Of a DNA stretch of 10,853 bases, positions 1 to 8,509 are shown piece after piece. The notes beneath the pieces were generated by a model, which worked only from the letters and a program-made list of their open reading frames with translations, was not told the DNA's origin and searched no databases. A program made the position numbers and the translations under genes. The DNA comes from Dentipellis sp. KUC8613 (lineage: Eukaryota; Basidiomycota; Agaricomycetes; Russulales; Hericiaceae), in NCBI GenBank assembly GCA_002286715.1, contig NSJX01000097.1, positions 23,959 to 34,811 on the forward strand, written 5' to 3'. Position 1 is the stretch's first letter; each line of letters opens with the position of its first letter.

Positions 1-99
1 GACGGTATATGTCCAATCTAGGTGCGTCGCCGCCGCTTTGACGTTGACGTTGACTGACCACGCGAGCCCGGGATCCCGGGCTCGCGTCCTCTGCATACC
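1..99. other. Non-array flanking sequence with short TTGACG tandem
   Basis: The first ~100 bases differ from the C-rich array that follows. They include a three-copy 6-bp tandem at 38-55 (TTGACG, TTGACG, TTGACT) and the palindrome described separately. No gene is visible. The array composition takes over within a few tens of bases after position 100. Confidence 0.5.
60..87. repeat. Perfect 28-bp palindrome
   Basis: Each 14-base arm (ACGCGAGCCCGGGA) is followed directly by its exact reverse complement with no loop. The match breaks at positions 59 and 88. The core CCCGGGATCCCGGG resembles the dyad core at 6977-7000 (CTCGGGAATCCCGG). It could be a protein-binding dyad, a recombination or insertion scar, or a cruciform-forming site. 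Function is unknown. Confidence 0.9.
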
Positions 100-1137
100 T
101 ACCTCCTCTATGCCGCCCTCTGGCGTGCCGACCCCACCCTCTCATGCGTCGATCATGCTCTTCCCGCAGCGCTCTCCGCGCCGTCTGCGCCACCCACCCG
201 CCCTCAAACCGTTTTTCCCCGCCGTCTGCCGCCCTCTGCGCCATTCACGCGCCCTCCGCACCGTTCAACCGCCTTCTGCTCCGCCCTCCACGCCGTCTGT
301 GCCATCCACCCGCCCTCCGCCGCCCTCTGCGCCGTCCGCGCGCCGTCCGCGCCGTCCGTGCGCCGTCCGCGCCGTACATGTGCCGTACACGCTGTCGATG
401 CGCCGTCCGCGCCATCGATGCACCCTCTTCGCCCTCTCCGCCCCTCTACGCGCCGTACGCGTCCTCCATGCGCCGTACGCACCCTCCCGGCACTCTCTGC
501 CGCCTTCCCCGTCCTCTCCGCTGCCCTCCGCCTCCCTCCGCCGCCCTCGTGCGCCCTGTCGCGCCCCAACACCGCCCTCGCGCCCCTCACCGCCGCCCTC
601 TCGTGCCCACTGCCACCTTCACACACCCTACCGCCGCTTTCATGCGCCCCGGGCCGCCCTCGTTTGCGCTCTCCAGCCCCACATCCTCGCCCTCGCTCGC
701 TCCCTCGAGCCCTGTGCGTTCTTTCTCGCGCCCCACCGCCGCCCTCGCCGCCCTCTCGCAGCCGCCTTCATGCTCCCTCGCCGCCCTCACTCGCCCACCG
801 TCGTCTTTTTGCGCCCTCACTCACTCGTCGCCGCCCTCTCGCGCCCCAGCACGCCCCACCACCGCCCTCGTTCGCCCACAGACGCCCTCGACGCCCTCCC
901 CGCCGCCTCCTCCACGCGCTGTACGCACCCCCGACGCGCAGTCCGCGCCCTCGCTGTGCTCGTTCGCCCACCACCATCTTCGTGCGCCCGTCGGCGCCCT
1001 GTCTCGCTCCAGCACGCCCCGTCGCCGTCTTCGCGCGCCCACCGCGGTCCTCGTTTGCCCACTGCGGCCCTCGCGGCCCTCGTTTGCCCACCGCCGCCCT
1101 CTCCGCCCTCGTTCGCCCACCGCCGCCGTCTCCGCTG

Positions 1138-1197
1138 TCTCCGCCGCCTCCTCACGCCCTCCACGCGCCGTCCGCGCCGTATGCCGCCGTCTCCGCC
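1138..1197 (+). repeat. 60-bp exact direct repeat, copy 1
   Basis: Positions 1138-1197 are identical to 1420-1479, a 282-bp offset inside the C-rich array. The perfect identity contrasts with the degenerate surroundings, which implies a recent local duplication or gene conversion. Confidence 0.9.
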
Positions 1198-1397
1198 GTC
1201 TGCCGCCGTCTCCGCCGTCTCCGCCGCCTCTTCGCGCCCTCCACGTGCCCTCCATGCTGCCCTCGCCGCCCTCGTTCGCTCACCGCCGCCCTCAACGCCC
1301 TCCGCGCGCCGTCTCCACCCTCCGCCGCCTCTTTGCGCCCTCCACGCGCCCCCCACGCCCCCCACGCCGCCCTCGCCGCCCTCGTTCGCTCTCCGCC

Positions 1398-1424
1398 GGC
1401 GTCTCCGGCGTCTCCGGCGTCTCC
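1398..1424 (+). repeat. 9-bp tandem, 3 copies (GGCGTCTCC)
   Basis: Three exact consecutive copies at 1398, 1407 and 1416. This is a small example of unit-by-unit expansion in the array. Confidence 0.9.
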
Positions 1425-1479
1425 GCCGCCTCCTCACGCCCTCCACGCGCCGTCCGCGCCGTATGCCGCCGTCTCCGCC
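1420..1479 (+). repeat. 60-bp exact direct repeat, copy 2
   Basis: Exact copy of 1138-1197. It begins inside the last unit of a three-copy 9-bp tandem (GGCGTCTCC) at 1398-1424. Confidence 0.9.
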
Positions 1480-2735
1480 CTCTCCGCCGCCTCCTCGTGC
1501 CCTCGACACGCCCTTTCCGCCCTCCGCCGCCCTCTGCCACCTCCTCGCGCCCTCGACACGCCGTACACGCTCTCTGTTGCTCGCCCACAGCTGCCCACAG
1601 CCGCCTCCTTGCGCCCCACCACTGCCCTTGCCGCCCGCCGTCAACCCTCTCCGCGCCGTCCGCTGCCCCCTCTGCCCTCCACGCGCCGTATGCGCCCTCC
1701 TCCGTGCTCCACGCGCCCTCTGCCGCCCTGTCCGCAGCCCTCCGCGCCCTCCGCGCCCTCCACCGCCCTTCACCGCCCTCCAACCACCATCGGCCGCCCT
1801 TTGCCGCCCTCCACGCGCCGTATGCGCTAGCTGCCGGCCTCTCCACGTCCTCCGCACGCCGTACGAGCCCTCTTCGGGCCGTACGCGCTGTCCCCACGCC
1901 TTCCCCCCTCTCTGCCGCCACCCCGCGCCCTCCGCCGCCTTCGATGCACCCTCGACGCCGCCTCCCCGCCCTCGACGCCGCCCTCGACGCACTGTCGGCA
2001 CCCTCAACGTGCTGTCGGCGCCTTCAACGCGCTGTCGGCGCTTTTGACACGCCGTCCGCCCTCCCCGCCGCCCTCCCTGCCCTCGTTCGCCCACTGCCTC
2101 CTTCGTTCGCCCACCGCCGCCCTCCAGCGCCCTCCAGTGCCCTCCGCCGTCCTCCACCGCCCTCCAGCGCCCTTGGCCGCCCTCCACACGCCGTCCAGCG
2201 CCCTCCGCCGCCATCCTTGTTCGCCTATCGCCGCCTCCTCACACCCTCCAGGCGCCGTACGCGCCCTCCCCGCCCTCTCTGCCGCCTCCTCGCGCCCTCC
2301 CCGCCGCCCTCCCCGCCTTCGTTCGCCCCCCGCCGCCTTTGTTCGCCCACCGCCGCCCTCCCTCTGTGCCCTTTGCCGCCCTTTGCCGCCCTTTCCGCCG
2401 CCCTTTGCCATCCTTTGCCGTCTGCTGCCGTCCTCTGCGCCACCCACTGCCCTCCGCCGCCCTGTCCGCCGCCCTCCACTGCGCTCTGCGCTGTCTGCCA
2501 CCCTCCGCGCCCTCTCCGCCGGCCCTCTGCGCCCTCCACCGCCCTCCGCCGCCCTACGCCGCCCTCTGCGCTGTCCGCTGCCCTCTGCGGCCTTTTCCGC
2601 TGCCCTTCGCCGCCCTTTCCACCACCCGCCGCGCCGTATGCGCGCCATCTGTGCACACGCTCCACGCGCTCCAGCTGCGCTCTCCCACCATCTGCGCGAC
2701 CTCTGCGAGCGCGATGTGGCGACACATGCTCACTG

Positions 2736-2936
2736 CTCAAGGGGCGCGAGAGTGACAAGGCGGCGCTAGAAGCAGCGAGGACGGCACCGGTGGGAGAAGA
2801 ACATAGATGCATGGAGGGTGCGAGGACTCACGGGCCGATGAGGGCACCAGGGGGTGACGATGCGACGAGGAGGGTGCGGCGACAAGGGCGCGACAAGGGC
2901 GGGTGCGGGACAGGCAAGATGGAGACAATGGCGTGA
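2736..2936. repeat. G-rich segment: strand flip of the array
   Basis: At about 2736 the plus strand changes abruptly from C-rich to G/A-rich (words such as GGGCGCGAGAG, GAGGGTGCGGCGACAAGG). This is the polarity of the middle and right arrays. The segment ends at the AT-rich boundary near 2937. It is therefore the likely continuation of the G-rich array interrupted by the AT-rich DNA. No gene is seen. Confidence 0.7.
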
Positions 2937-3153
2937 GTCTTCCATTGATATTCAACATGAACCTCCCAGATTACCCTTCACCATTCAGAAATCTGGTCAT
3001 TAGTTTCTCTTACACAGGGTCTTGACAGTTGTAGTATACTAGTTCTTTGATATTTTCATGTAGCAATCAATAAAATGTATTTCAATGATCCCACTATCTG
3101 TATTTAAGCATATGGAGAACCTTAAATATTCTAGCTAGATGACATGCATAGAT

Positions 3154-3315
3154 AAACAAAATCTAGTAAAATCCAATGAAATTAAATAGAGTCAGTCAAA
3201 AAACATACAACAAAAGATAAGATCAGATGGAATTGGGTAAAATGTAGACAAATCACAATAAGCTACATCAAGTAAAACTAGTTGGGAGTGGCCTTACCCA
3301 CATGCAGCAGGTTCT
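3154..3315 (+). repeat. Left long inverted-repeat end
   Basis: Aligns with the reverse complement of 8660-8790 along its whole length with several small gaps. Landmarks are AGATAAGATCA at 3215-3225 (mirrored at 8731-8741) and the ACTAGTT of box A at 3277. It is CpG-free, with TG/CA where box-type sequence would carry CpG, which is consistent with age. Confidence 0.7.
3277..3315 (+). repeat. Box A (decayed copy of the ACTAGT...GCAGG box)
   Basis: Begins ACTAGTTGGGAGTGG and ends GCAGCAGGTTCT, with a ~10-bp variable spacer between. It lacks the two CpGs of boxes B-D (GCAGCAGG in place of GCGGCAGG). It lies at the inner edge of the left inverted end. Confidence 0.75.
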
Positions 3316-3342
3316 CACACTAGCAAACTGAAGAAAATAATT

Positions 3343-3362
3343 CTGATTCAGCTATGAATCAG
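3343..3362. repeat. 8-bp inverted repeat, 4-base loop (CTGATTCA / TGAATCAG)
   Basis: Perfect 8-base arms around GCTA. The arm CTGATTCA equals the tail of boxes B, C and D, so this may be a fused or rearranged pair of box ends. Confidence 0.7.
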
Positions 3363-3431
3363 TTTTAATTTGAGTCGGTTCCACCAAAGTCAACAGAATT
3401 TTAATCACCCCAACAGGAAGTCCATTCCCAC

Positions 3432-3475
3432 ACTAGTGAGGAGTGGGCCGGCAAGCGGCAGGATCTGATTCATCT
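3432..3475 (+). repeat. Box B (44 bp, CpG-preserved)
   Basis: ACTAGTGAGGAGTGGGCC, then a short spacer, then GCGGCAGG and ATCTGATTCATCT. It matches box C at 7175-7218 in 43 of 44 positions and in the same orientation, while the sequences on either side of the two boxes are unrelated. It holds two of the four CpGs in this AT-rich stretch. Confidence 0.85.
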
Positions 3476-5060
3476 TGTTTTACCATAGCTCTATTCGTCA
3501 TCATGTTCAGAGATGATTTCCTTTAATTGAACTTTTTTTTTCTTGAATCTTACATGGCTTCATGTAATTCCTCTTCAATTCACCTAAATTTATCTGAATT
3601 CTTTGAAGCTGTATATAGTTTTGTAGTATTACTGAGTTGTTGTATTATTCAGACTCATATGTTCTACAGAGTGGCCTGGGTGATCTGAATATTTCTTGTA
3701 TCCCCTGCAGTCATATAGTTTTTTGATTAATTCCATGCACAAGCAGTTTGTTACTTAGTAAGTGAGGCTGCCAGCCCAAATCTGCATTGAGGCAGATGGC
3801 TGCTATAAGATAAGATGCATTGCTATGATTACTGTAAGTGTTATGTACACACTACAGACAATGTGCACTATATACAAACTTAGCAACAACCTCAGCTGCC
3901 ATACACCACACATATTAATTAGTCTCATTATAATAATACCACTAGTATACATGGTATCTACTCTTCTCTATTGTCCACCCATCCCTTTGACTGAGGATGC
4001 CAGCAATATCCTATGAATGAGGAACCTAGAAGGAATATGGTGAGTACAAGATCATAGCAAGAAAACTGCACCTATTCTGAATGCAATACAATGAAGGAAG
4101 AAGTAAAGAAGAAGAGCTGACCAAGATATGTAACTAAAGTATAGGAAATTATATGCAAATGAACATTGGATAGAGAAACATACCATGGGTCACCATAGAC
4201 GGCCGCGGGCGGGCATGGAACGGCCACGGATGTGTGTGGAATGGCTGCGGAGGGACAACGCATCGACACGCGAGGCCGGCGGGGGCATGCGGGCGTGGCG
4301 GGCAGGCAAGGTGGGCACATGAGTGCGAGTTGGCGGCGCACGGGCGTGAAACAGCGGTGGGAGATGGCAGCACGAGCATGCGGGCACAGAACAACCGCGT
4401 GCAGGCGCGGAATGGCTACAGGCAGGCGCGTGAGGGTGGCGGTGGGCACATGAGAGCGGAGACGGCGGCTGTAGAGCACAGCGAAGCGCCTGCGGGCGTG
4501 TGAGGCGGCTGTGGGGCACGAGAGTGCGGGGGCGTGGTTCAAGAGCATGCGCGTAGCTCGAGTACGCGAGCAAAGGCGGCTATGGGGCGCGAGAGACAGC
4601 GGGCGGGGCTCGAGAGTGCGAGTGAGAGCGTCCTGGAGCGCGTGAGGGCGGTGGTGGGCACGAGACGGCGGAGACGGCAGCTGCGGAGCACAGCGCAGCT
4701 CGCGCAGGCACGCGAGGCGGCTGTGCGGCGCGAGAGAGCGTGCACGTGGCTCGAGTGGGCTTGCGTGGCTTGCTAGGATGCGGCAGTGAAGCGGGGTACA
4801 GGGGCGTGAAACGGAGGCACAGTGCAGGCCCATGCAAGGGTGGCGGCAGCACAGGAGAGGACGGTGTGGGCGCGAAGGCGCGAAATGGGGGCACGCAGGC
4901 ATGAAGCGGCAGCATGCGGGCCGGGCCGGGCGACGTGAGGATGGTGCAGTGCGGGAGAGGGCGGCGGATGCGCAGGAGAGGGCGGCACGGGCACGGGCGC
5001 GTCAAACGGCGGCGTACGGGCGCAAAACGGCCGGGCGCGGGCATGGAGTGCACATCCTGC

Positions 5061-5451
5061 GCCGTTGCTAAGGTGGGCAGGGCGCAGCGATGGCGCATCA
5101 GGCGGTTACGGGGCGGCACGACAGCGTTCAAAGCGCCGAGAGGGGGTGCAGCGCGCGTCGTCCGCCGTTGCTATGGCGGGCAGGGCGCAGCGACGGCGCG
5201 CGTGGTGGTTACAGGGCGGCGCTTTGACGCGCTGAGAGGGCGTCAGGCGCGCGTCGTGCGCCGTTGCTAAGGTGCGCAGGGCGCAGCGACAGCAGATGGG
5301 GCGGTTACGAGGTGTCGCGAAGGCGCTTGAGGCGTGGAGCACATCGTGTGCCGTTGCCGTTGCTGAAGTCCGCGGGGCGCAGCAACGGCGGACGGGGTGA
5401 TTACGGGGCGTGCGAGGCGGTGAGAGCGCTCGCACGCGCGAGGCGATGTGA
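5061..5451 (+). repeat. 96-103-bp tandem repeat, about 4 copies
   Basis: Units start with GCCGTTGCT at 5061, 5164, 5260 and 5356 (spacings 103, 96, 96). Each carries GCAGGGCGCAGCGA (GCGGGGCGCAGCAA in the fourth) and a GGTTACGGGGCG-like word in the same order. The first three units also share a GAGAGGG/GCGCGCGTCGT-type distal part. Divergence is moderate. Related fragments (GCCGTTGCTT at 5621) suggest the array once extended further right. Confidence 0.8.
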
Positions 5452-5645
5452 GGGCGAGAGGAGAGGGTGAGGCGGCGAGAAGTCGTGCAGGGCAGCGACA
5501 ACGCGGCCCAGGAAGGGCGCAATCGCGCTGTTACTTGGGCGCGCAGCGTACGAGGCACGTGTTCTGCACCGTGGCTGGGCGTGCGGGACAGCGCGTGGGC
5601 GTGTAGGGCGGCGAGATTGCGCCGTTGCTTGGCACCAGCGCGAAC

Positions 5646-5679
5646 GGGCGTGACATGGCGCGAGCAGGCGGGAGACGGC
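5646..5679 (+). repeat. 34-bp dispersed direct repeat, copy 1
   Basis: Matches 5798-5831 at 31 of 34 positions, 152 bp apart. The three differences are all G/A or C/T transitions. Core word: TGACATGGCGCGAGC. Confidence 0.75.
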
Positions 5680-5797
5680 ACACACGGGCGCGACGGGGAG
5701 ACACAGGCAGGAGATGGGGACGCGCGGGCGGGAGACGGCGCGTTCAGATGGGATGTGGGGCGGGAGACGGCGCGGGTGGGCAGGATGCGGGGCGTGT

Positions 5798-5831
5798 GGG
5801 CATGACATGGCGCGAGCGGGCGGGAGATGGC
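5798..5831 (+). repeat. 34-bp dispersed direct repeat, copy 2
   Basis: Second copy of 5646-5679, with three transition differences. Confidence 0.75.
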
Positions 5832-6040
5832 GCGTGGGGACGGGATGTGGGGCGCAAGAAGAGGTGCACGGGCGTGACGAAGACACGCGGGTGGGAGATG
5901 GGGGTGCGTGCGGGAGACGGCGCGTACGGGCTTCGGAGGCAGGCGTGAGCCGGCGTGCAGAGGCGCGAGGCGGCGTGCGGAACGGCGAGAGGAAGGGCGT
6001 GCGCGAAGCGGCGCACGCGGAGGGCGGCAACGAGAGACGG

Positions 6041-6140
6041 GGGAAAACAAACATACCTATCACAACCCCTTTGGGCTGTTCCACCCCTGGACTCCTCCGT
6101 TGTTCCCTTCTTCTCGGCTTGTGAGCGTAAACTGTCGGGC
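6041..6140. other. Lower-GC, non-array island inside the G-rich array
   Basis: About 100 bases of mixed-composition sequence interrupt the array with none of its words. On the minus strand it contains GGTATGTTT (reverse complement of 6049-6057). This is a plausible fungal 5' splice-site motif, and the same word occurs at 4176-4184 at the edge of the array. It could be a relic insertion or a remnant of unique sequence. No coding potential is claimed. Confidence 0.45.
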
Positions 6141-6846
6141 GGATAGGGGCGCCACGGGGCTCGCAACAGCACCGCGGCCGTGCGAGACGGTGTCGTTAGG
6201 GCGGGCAGCAGCGTCGCTGATGCTAGACGGCGCTGCTGGGGCGCGCGTGACGTCGACGTGGGTGCGAGTGGCGGCGGCGCGAGGGGCACGCGAGGGCAGT
6301 GGGGGAGCGAGAGAGGCCGTGGCGTGCACGCGCGGGGGCGAGACGGCGACGCAGGGGCGTGCGGGCGTGGTGCAGCTGCGGACAGGCGGCGTGCGGGTGT
6401 GCAAGTGCGGAGTCGGCGTGCGAGGGGCGCACGAAGGCAGTGGAGGCACGAGAGAGGGCGCGGCGGGCGCGCAGGGCCATGATGCAGCCGCGCCCGGGCG
6501 TGGTGCGGCTGCGGATCGGCGGCGTGCAGGTGCGTGAGGGCGGCGGCGGCGCGTGAGGGCGGTGAGGGCACGGGAGAGGGCATGGCGGGCCCGTGCTGGC
6601 GCGAGAGTGCGCTACAGGCGAGAGAGGGCGGCAAAGGCGCGAGATGGCGGGTTGGGAGAGCAAAGTTGATGGGGTGCGCGGGGTGGTGTGAACGTGAATG
6701 GCACGGTGATGGGTGAGCAGTGCGGCGTGAGGGCATGGAGGGGCAGCGGGACGCGCTGTTGCTAGACGGCAGTGTGTGGCGGAAGATGGCGGTGTGGGGC
6801 ATCCAGAGGGCGCGGCAGGGCACGCAGACGGTGGTGTGGGTCACAG

Positions 6847-6888
6847 ATGGCCCAGCGAGGTGTGCAAATGGCCCAGCGAGGTGTGCAG
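6847..6888 (+). repeat. 21-bp tandem duplication
   Basis: Two copies (6847-6867, 6868-6888) of a unit beginning ATGGCCCAGCGAGGTGTGCA, differing only in the last base. Located near the right edge of the middle array. Confidence 0.9.
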
Positions 6889-6940
6889 ATGGTGTTGATG
6901 GTGTTGTGGGGCACACGAGCATGCAACTCGGCACCAGGAC

Positions 6941-7037
6941 GAGCCATCTCATCGGGGTACATTATGACGCACTCGATGTAGCTCGGGAATCCCGGCTACA
7001 CTGAAGACGTCATAATGCACCCCCGAGTAGGTGGCTC
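6941..7037. repeat. 97-bp imperfect palindrome at array/AT-rich boundary
   Basis: Nested inverted arms share one centre near 6988.5: GAGCCA (6941) with TGGCTC (7032), ATTATGACG (6961-6969) with CGTCATAAT (7008-7016), and TGTAGC (6977) with GCTACA (6995-7000). The first pair is shifted by one base, implying a single indel. It sits exactly where the G-rich array gives way to AT-rich DNA and, unlike the AT-rich DNA, keeps several CpGs. It could form a long hairpin or cruciform, or be a foldback insertion or element end. It is not a tRNA. Confidence 0.85.
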
Positions 7038-7039
7038 CC

Positions 7040-7277
7040 GGAAATATCCTGACATCCTCCCATCCCTTTGGGATTGTGACAGAGGCAGCTGGTCTTAGTA
7101 ATGTCTTTCACTTTGTTTTATATGGCTAAAGAGCAGTAGTAGGGAAGAGAGGATGAGAGACCAACTACTCAAAGACTAGTGAGGAGTGGGCCGGCAAGCG
7201 GCAGGTTCTGATTCATCTACAAGGGCAAAGATATATTCTTTTTAAGTTATTACTATACAATATCACAAATCCAGCTA
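7040..7277. other. AT-rich spacer downstream of the peptidase-like gene
   Basis: Non-coding sequence between the palindrome and the stop codon of the minus-strand gene. It contains box C. No canonical AATAAA signal is seen on the minus strand just downstream of the stop. No other feature is supported. Confidence 0.55.
7175..7218 (+). repeat. Box C (44 bp, CpG-preserved)
   Basis: Differs from box B (3432-3475) at one base (A to T in GGATCTG/GGTTCTG). It ends about 60 bp beyond the stop codon of the minus-strand gene. Two CpGs (7192, 7199) are retained in a stretch otherwise nearly free of CpG. Confidence 0.85.
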
Positions 7278-8492
7278 TTAAACAATTCCATATATTGTCA
7301 TACATGATGTTCTATCTCTTACATGATGTATATCTTCTATTGTATTTAACTTACCTTCATGAAGGCATTTCTCCTTTGTAGCAATGCCATCATGATACCA
7401 TACCTCTCCTTGACTGCCTACAATTCTGGAAGTGAAATGATTTCCTCCAAGATATATGATACCTTTCAATTTATAGGCAACCTTAGCCTCTTTGGTGCCA
7501 ATCGATAAAGATTGAGATAACTTAGGAGGGGCACCTGATGGTGATAACATGATGGACAAGAATGGAGGAGCATTGTTAGGTTGGATGCTTGTTTGTTTAT
7601 GAAGTTTGGCATGACATTGAGGACATGTTGATTTGAGAGGATACATTAACTTATGTTTCAGTGCTGTTCCAATTGGCTGTGAAGTAGCTGCAGGATCTAG
7701 CTGCCAGAGAGGTGTATGCTGATTATGTGAATCTATCACAGTCTCACATGATTTGCAGTACTTCTCAATCTTCAGTGGTCTATGAGGGTTAGTGAAGAGC
7801 TTTTCAACAAGGTCTCCTATGTCAGTTGGTGTCTTCCCATCTATAGGAAACAGATTGGGATACTGTTGATGCAGATGGGATTGAAGAAAGTCCTTTCCTT
7901 GGTCGAGGTAATCAAATGAGCTCTTGATTTGGACTTGATGCCAAAAGACAGTTACTTGATCCAGCAATTGATTGGCATTAGTGACCTTTTCATTCCATTT
8001 TCTGGTATTAGTCAAATATGAATGGGATAACATGGTAAGCAAGCTGTCATAAGCACAGCTCCAAGTGTTTTCATTCCAAGTCATGCCTCTGACTTTGTCA
8101 TTCAGATTAATTTCTCTTGTCTTTCTCTTCTTTTTAGGAGGCTTGATGTCAGAAATAATATCATTTTTCAGTACAAGGTTAACATCATCATCATTATCCT
8201 TGTGCTTTCTCTTTCTTTTTGCATTGGTTTGAGTACTATTGACTCCTACTTTTTGCCATACAAAGGACTCCTCATCCTCTTCTGCTACTAAGATGGGGTC
8301 TTCAGCACTCCACTTAATGGTTTGAGGAATATCATCAGGACAGTAACTGTTATAGACCTTCTGAAATGACTTGATAAGACTGCTTCTGGTATTTCCTGCT
8401 ACCCCTGGCTTCAGTTGACTTTTGAATCTTAGCTTTGTGATATAGTTAAGCATTTCCAATTCTCTGAATTCCTGTCTTAAGTAACCTGACAT
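7278..8492 (-). CDS. USP-like (C19-type) cysteine peptidase, transposon-associated, probably nuclear
   Basis: A 404-residue intronless frame, the only one here with natural protein composition. Residues 1-90 are an unassigned helical-looking region. Basic clusters at 92-98 (KRKRKHK) and 118-124 (PPKKKRK) resemble nuclear localisation signals. The core fits the order of ubiquitin-specific proteases: a Cys box WNENTWSCAYDS (candidate nucleophile Cys146), a CxxC...CxxC zinc-ribbon-like pair (Cys246/249, Cys290/293), a hydrophobic strand PPFLSIML (309-316), and a His box GGNHFTSR (His352) followed 16 residues later by Asp368 in WYHDG. Family knowledge predicts cleavage of ubiquitin or a related modifier. 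Catalysis itself is inferred. The start at 8492 is the first ATG after an in-frame TAG supplied by box D, so a longer or spliced 5' part may have been lost. The frame has only two CpGs, and all 14 arginines use AGA/AGG. A larger transposon polyprotein is the main alternative. Confidence 0.72.
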   Translation of the reverse strand: MSGYLRQEFRELEMLNYITKLRFKSQLKPGVAGNTRSSLIKSFQKVYNSYCPDDIPQTIKWSAEDPILVAEEDEESFVWQKVGVNSTQTNAKRKRKHKDNDDDVNLVLKNDIISDIKPPKKKRKTREINLNDKVRGMTWNENTWSCAYDSLLTMLSHSYLTNTRKWNEKVTNANQLLDQVTVFWHQVQIKSSFDYLDQGKDFLQSHLHQQYPNLFPIDGKTPTDIGDLVEKLFTNPHRPLKIEKYCKSCETVIDSHNQHTPLWQLDPAATSQPIGTALKHKLMYPLKSTCPQCHAKLHKQTSIQPNNAPPFLSIMLSPSGAPPKLSQSLSIGTKEAKVAYKLKGIIYLGGNHFTSRIVGSQGEVWYHDGIATKEKCLHEGKLNTIEDIHHVRDRTSCMTIYGIV

Positions 8493-8509
8493 TCCTCCAC
8501 AGATTTTGT

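Larger units (their letters stand above)
100..2735. repeat. C-rich, CpG-rich degenerate low-complexity array
   Basis: About 2.6 kb of short degenerate units on the plus strand built from words such as CGCCCTC, GCGCCGTC, CGCCGTCTC and CGTTCGCCCAC, with a loose ~9-bp spacing. The plus strand is strongly C-rich and A/G-poor. CpG is abundant and undecayed. Long open frames exist here on both strands at once, giving proteins made almost only of Pro/Arg/Ala/Ser (plus) or Gly/Arg/Ala/Glu (minus). I take these as products of stop-poor composition, not genes. The same words occur in reverse complement near the right end of the window: GCCCTCGTTTGCCC at 1076-1089 pairs with GGGCAAACGAGGGC at 10766-10779. 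No gene is supported in this stretch. Confidence 0.85.
2937..4199. other. AT-rich, CpG-depleted region without a recognisable gene
   Basis: About 1.26 kb of AT-rich sequence. By hand count it holds only four CpG dinucleotides, two of them inside box B (3449, 3456). It contains the left inverted-repeat end, boxes A and B and a small dyad, annotated separately. A short open frame at 3762-4016 has no recognisable domain and is not called. The stretch 3480-4199 shows no supported feature beyond its composition. Confidence 0.75.
4200..6940. repeat. Middle G-rich, CpG-rich degenerate array
   Basis: About 2.7 kb of G/A-rich plus strand (words such as GGGCGCGAGA, GCGGGAGACGGCG, GGGCGTGCGGGCG). It contains local tandems annotated below and one lower-GC island. 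Open frames occur on both strands and overlap each other. They encode only low-complexity Arg/Gly/Ala or Pro/His/Ser/Arg sequence and are not called as genes. No other features are supported. Confidence 0.85.

Noticed and set aside
38..2936. Long open frames (up to 930 residues) across the left array, on both strands
   Set aside because: Several frames are open at once on both strands. The proteins are low complexity (Pro/Arg/Ala/Ser or Gly/Arg/Glu) with no domain, and the DNA is a stop-poor repeat. Composition alone explains them.
3762..4016. 84-residue plus-strand frame in AT-rich DNA
   Set aside because: It has a hydrophobic middle stretch but no start context, homology or conservation that I can recognise. 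A frame of this length is expected by chance.
4072..6952. Overlapping minus- and plus-strand frames in the middle array
   Set aside because: Same reason: repeat composition, mutual overlap, no recognisable motif, and frames that run from array into AT-rich DNA without a boundary.
6977..7000. Possible tRNA-like stem
   Set aside because: The stem belongs to a larger single-centre palindrome. No cloverleaf, anticodon arm or T-loop GTTCGANTC is present.
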